13,515 nucleotides of DNA from contig WGFP01000072.1 of NCBI GenBank assembly GCA_015492195.1, positions 1 through 13,515 on the forward strand, written 5' to 3'. Positions 12,274 through 13,515 of the stretch are shown here, in pieces. The notes under the pieces were generated by a model. The model had not been told where the DNA came from and ran no database searches. It saw nothing but the letters and a program-made list of their open reading frames with translations. Positions within the stretch are counted from its first letter, which is position 1, and the number at the start of each line of letters is the position of its first letter. Source of the DNA: Acidiferrobacterales bacterium (GTDB taxonomy: Bacteria > Pseudomonadota > Gammaproteobacteria > Acidiferrobacterales > Sulfurifustaceae). Position numbers and translations under genes: made by a program.

Positions 12274-13515
12274 TCAGCCTGTCTGCAAGTCCTTTTGACG
12301 TCCACGCCAGATGGCGGCAAAAACGATCACCAGAAACAGAATGCCGCCGATGATGGCGATGACACCGCCGAGGCCCATTAGCCCCATGGCGGCGATCTGC
12401 TGCAGCCCTTCCAGGCCCTGGGCGCTGCCGGCGACCTTGCGCTGCACGCCATAACCGCCGGACCACAAAAGACCAAGGACGTGGAGCAGTTGCCCGGCAC
12501 CATAGACGTACGGCTGGGCATGGGCCCATTTTAACGACGGTTCACCGAATCCAAAGCGCGGCAACAAATAATACGTCAACCCCATAAAAGCCAAGGTGAT
12601 GCCGACGATGCTGCCGTGGTAATGGGCCGGTACCGTCACATTGCTGCCCTGGATCAGGAATCCAATCATCCCGCCGATACCGAACAGAACAACAGAGGTA
12701 ATGAGCGCGGCGCGCAACGGACGTCCCGCCGCGGGTACCCGTCTTCCAAGCACGATCCCCTGGAGTACGGCAAGGCTAAGGGGCAGGGTTGCCAGGCTGC
12801 CGCCGTATTCCATGAGCCAGGTGAACAGCCTGATATGCTCGGTGCTGGTGACATCGTAGGCAAAGTAAATAATCGGGGTGAAAAAGACGGCAAACAGCCC
12901 CAGCGCGAAGAACAACAGCGCCACCCGCGGGCTCAGGCGCAATTGCGCGCCGGAGGCCGAGGCCAACCACAGCCAGGCCACGAGTATTAACAGAATGTAC
13001 GTAAACTGCATAACGTGGCCGCCGCCCCAGAACAAGATCTCGTAGTACGCCTCACCACGGATGGCATCCGGGATCGTCAGGTAGGACCAGCCAAAGGCGA
13101 TAAGCGCGAATGCCGCCGATACCGCGGCCGCGTTGAGACCGAAACGCAGGGCGCCGGCGCCTTCAAGCCACAACCCTACCGGGGGGATCGCACTCATGCT
13201 GCGCAACACCAGCATGCCGAACCCGGCGGTAAATGCCAGCAGTCCGGTAAAAAACACCGGATCCTGCAATACCGGAATATAGTTGCTCATCAACGGATCG
13301 CCGGCCCCCGCGAAAGGCGCCGCCATGATGACGACGGTGCCCAGCGCGGCGGTCCCCAGACCGAACCATCCAAGGGGCATTAAGCGGGACGTCGAATTGA
13401 GGCTCCACAACACCCCGCCAAAAGCGAGAAACCAGACCAGCACCGACAGGTCCACGTGGACCACCAACGCGACGTGAAAAAAATCGGCCCAGGGAAAGAC
13501 GTCCTGAACGTATGG
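12274..13515 (-). CDS. Heme-copper oxidase superfamily subunit I (oxidase or NO reductase-like), 5' end outside the window
   Basis: A multi-pass membrane protein of at least 413 residues, open through the right window edge; the TTG at 13467 is an internal leucine, since PWADFFHVALVVH continues upstream in frame. Numbering from that TTG: His4 in VVHVDLSVLVWF matches the low-spin heme helix; WGGGH (His151) matches the first metal-site histidine; HYH (282-284) in PAHYHGSIVGIT matches the two heme-ligand histidines. About 11 further hydrophobic segments are visible. The usual tandem His of helix VII appears as Glu210-His211 in YDVTSTEHIRL. Tyr204 sits where cbb3 oxidases have their cross-linked tyrosine. 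The residue four after His151 is Phe, not the Glu of NorB or Tyr of A-type oxidases. I read it as a non-canonical oxidase or NO reductase; the substrate is not proven. Confidence 0.75.
   Translation of the reverse strand, partial: PYVQDVFPWADFFHVALVVHVDLSVLVWFLAFGGVLWSLNSTSRLMPLGWFGLGTAALGTVVIMAAPFAGAGDPLMSNYIPVLQDPVFFTGLLAFTAGFGMLVLRSMSAIPPVGLWLEGAGALRFGLNAAAVSAAFALIAFGWSYLTIPDAIRGEAYYEILFWGGGHVMQFTYILLILVAWLWLASASGAQLRLSPRVALLFFALGLFAVFFTPIIYFAYDVTSTEHIRLFTWLMEYGGSLATLPLSLAVLQGIVLGRRVPAAGRPLRAALITSVVLFGIGGMIGFLIQGSNVTVPAHYHGSIVGITLAFMGLTYYLLPRFGFGEPSLKWAHAQPYVYGAGQLLHVLGLLWSGGYGVQRKVAGSAQGLEGLQQIAAMGLMGLGGVIAIIGGILFLVIVFAAIWRGRQKDLQTG

Overview
The window is a denitrification locus from a proteobacterium. 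Gene content, and the closeness of the regulator and NirS to Pseudomonas-type proteins by memory, suggest a Gammaproteobacterium or a close betaproteobacterial relative; genus cannot be read from the sequence. It carries the cytochrome cd1 nitrite reductase gene nirS and almost the whole heme d1 assembly pathway. No rRNA, tRNA, CRISPR array or insertion sequence was found, and no stretch above about 300 bases lacks a gene.

Layout, left to right. Positions 143-829 (+) encode a Dnr-type Crp/Fnr regulator preceded by its own FNR/Dnr box. Facing it, the minus strand reads from right to left: a heme-copper oxidase superfamily subunit I cut by the window edge (13515-12274); a NosR/NirI-family flavo-iron-sulfur membrane protein (11802-10126); nirS (9966-8224); a small cytochrome c, nirC (8164-7802); nirF (7815-6619); four AsnC/Lrp-fold siroheme decarboxylase subunits nirD, nirL, nirG and nirH (6622-4595); radical-SAM nirJ (4423-3236); a VapBC-type toxin-antitoxin pair (3101-2428); and nirN (2417-846). 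A 62-residue membrane protein gene of unknown function lies at 12014-12202 (+), divergent from nirI and convergent with the oxidase-like gene.

How it works together. NirD, NirL, NirG and NirH decarboxylate siroheme, NirJ performs the radical-SAM step, NirF and NirN complete heme d1 in the periplasm, and NirS uses it to reduce nitrite to nitric oxide. NirC is a likely electron carrier or maturation partner, and NirI a likely membrane electron-transfer partner or expression factor. Three near-identical FNR/Dnr boxes precede dnr, nirS and nirI, so NO or low oxygen probably switches on the whole set. nirE (the SUMT that makes precorrin-2) and nirM are not in the window.

Oddities: a toxin-antitoxin module sits between nirJ and nirN, leaving nirN 10 bases behind the toxin gene. 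A 155-bp inverted-repeat element separates nirH from nirJ, supplies the nirH stop codon and holds a possible terminator. A strong hairpin terminator follows nirS. The oxidase-like protein appears to have Glu in place of one histidine of the usual tandem His pair at its active site. It could be a non-canonical NO reductase, which would fit next to a NO-producing enzyme.
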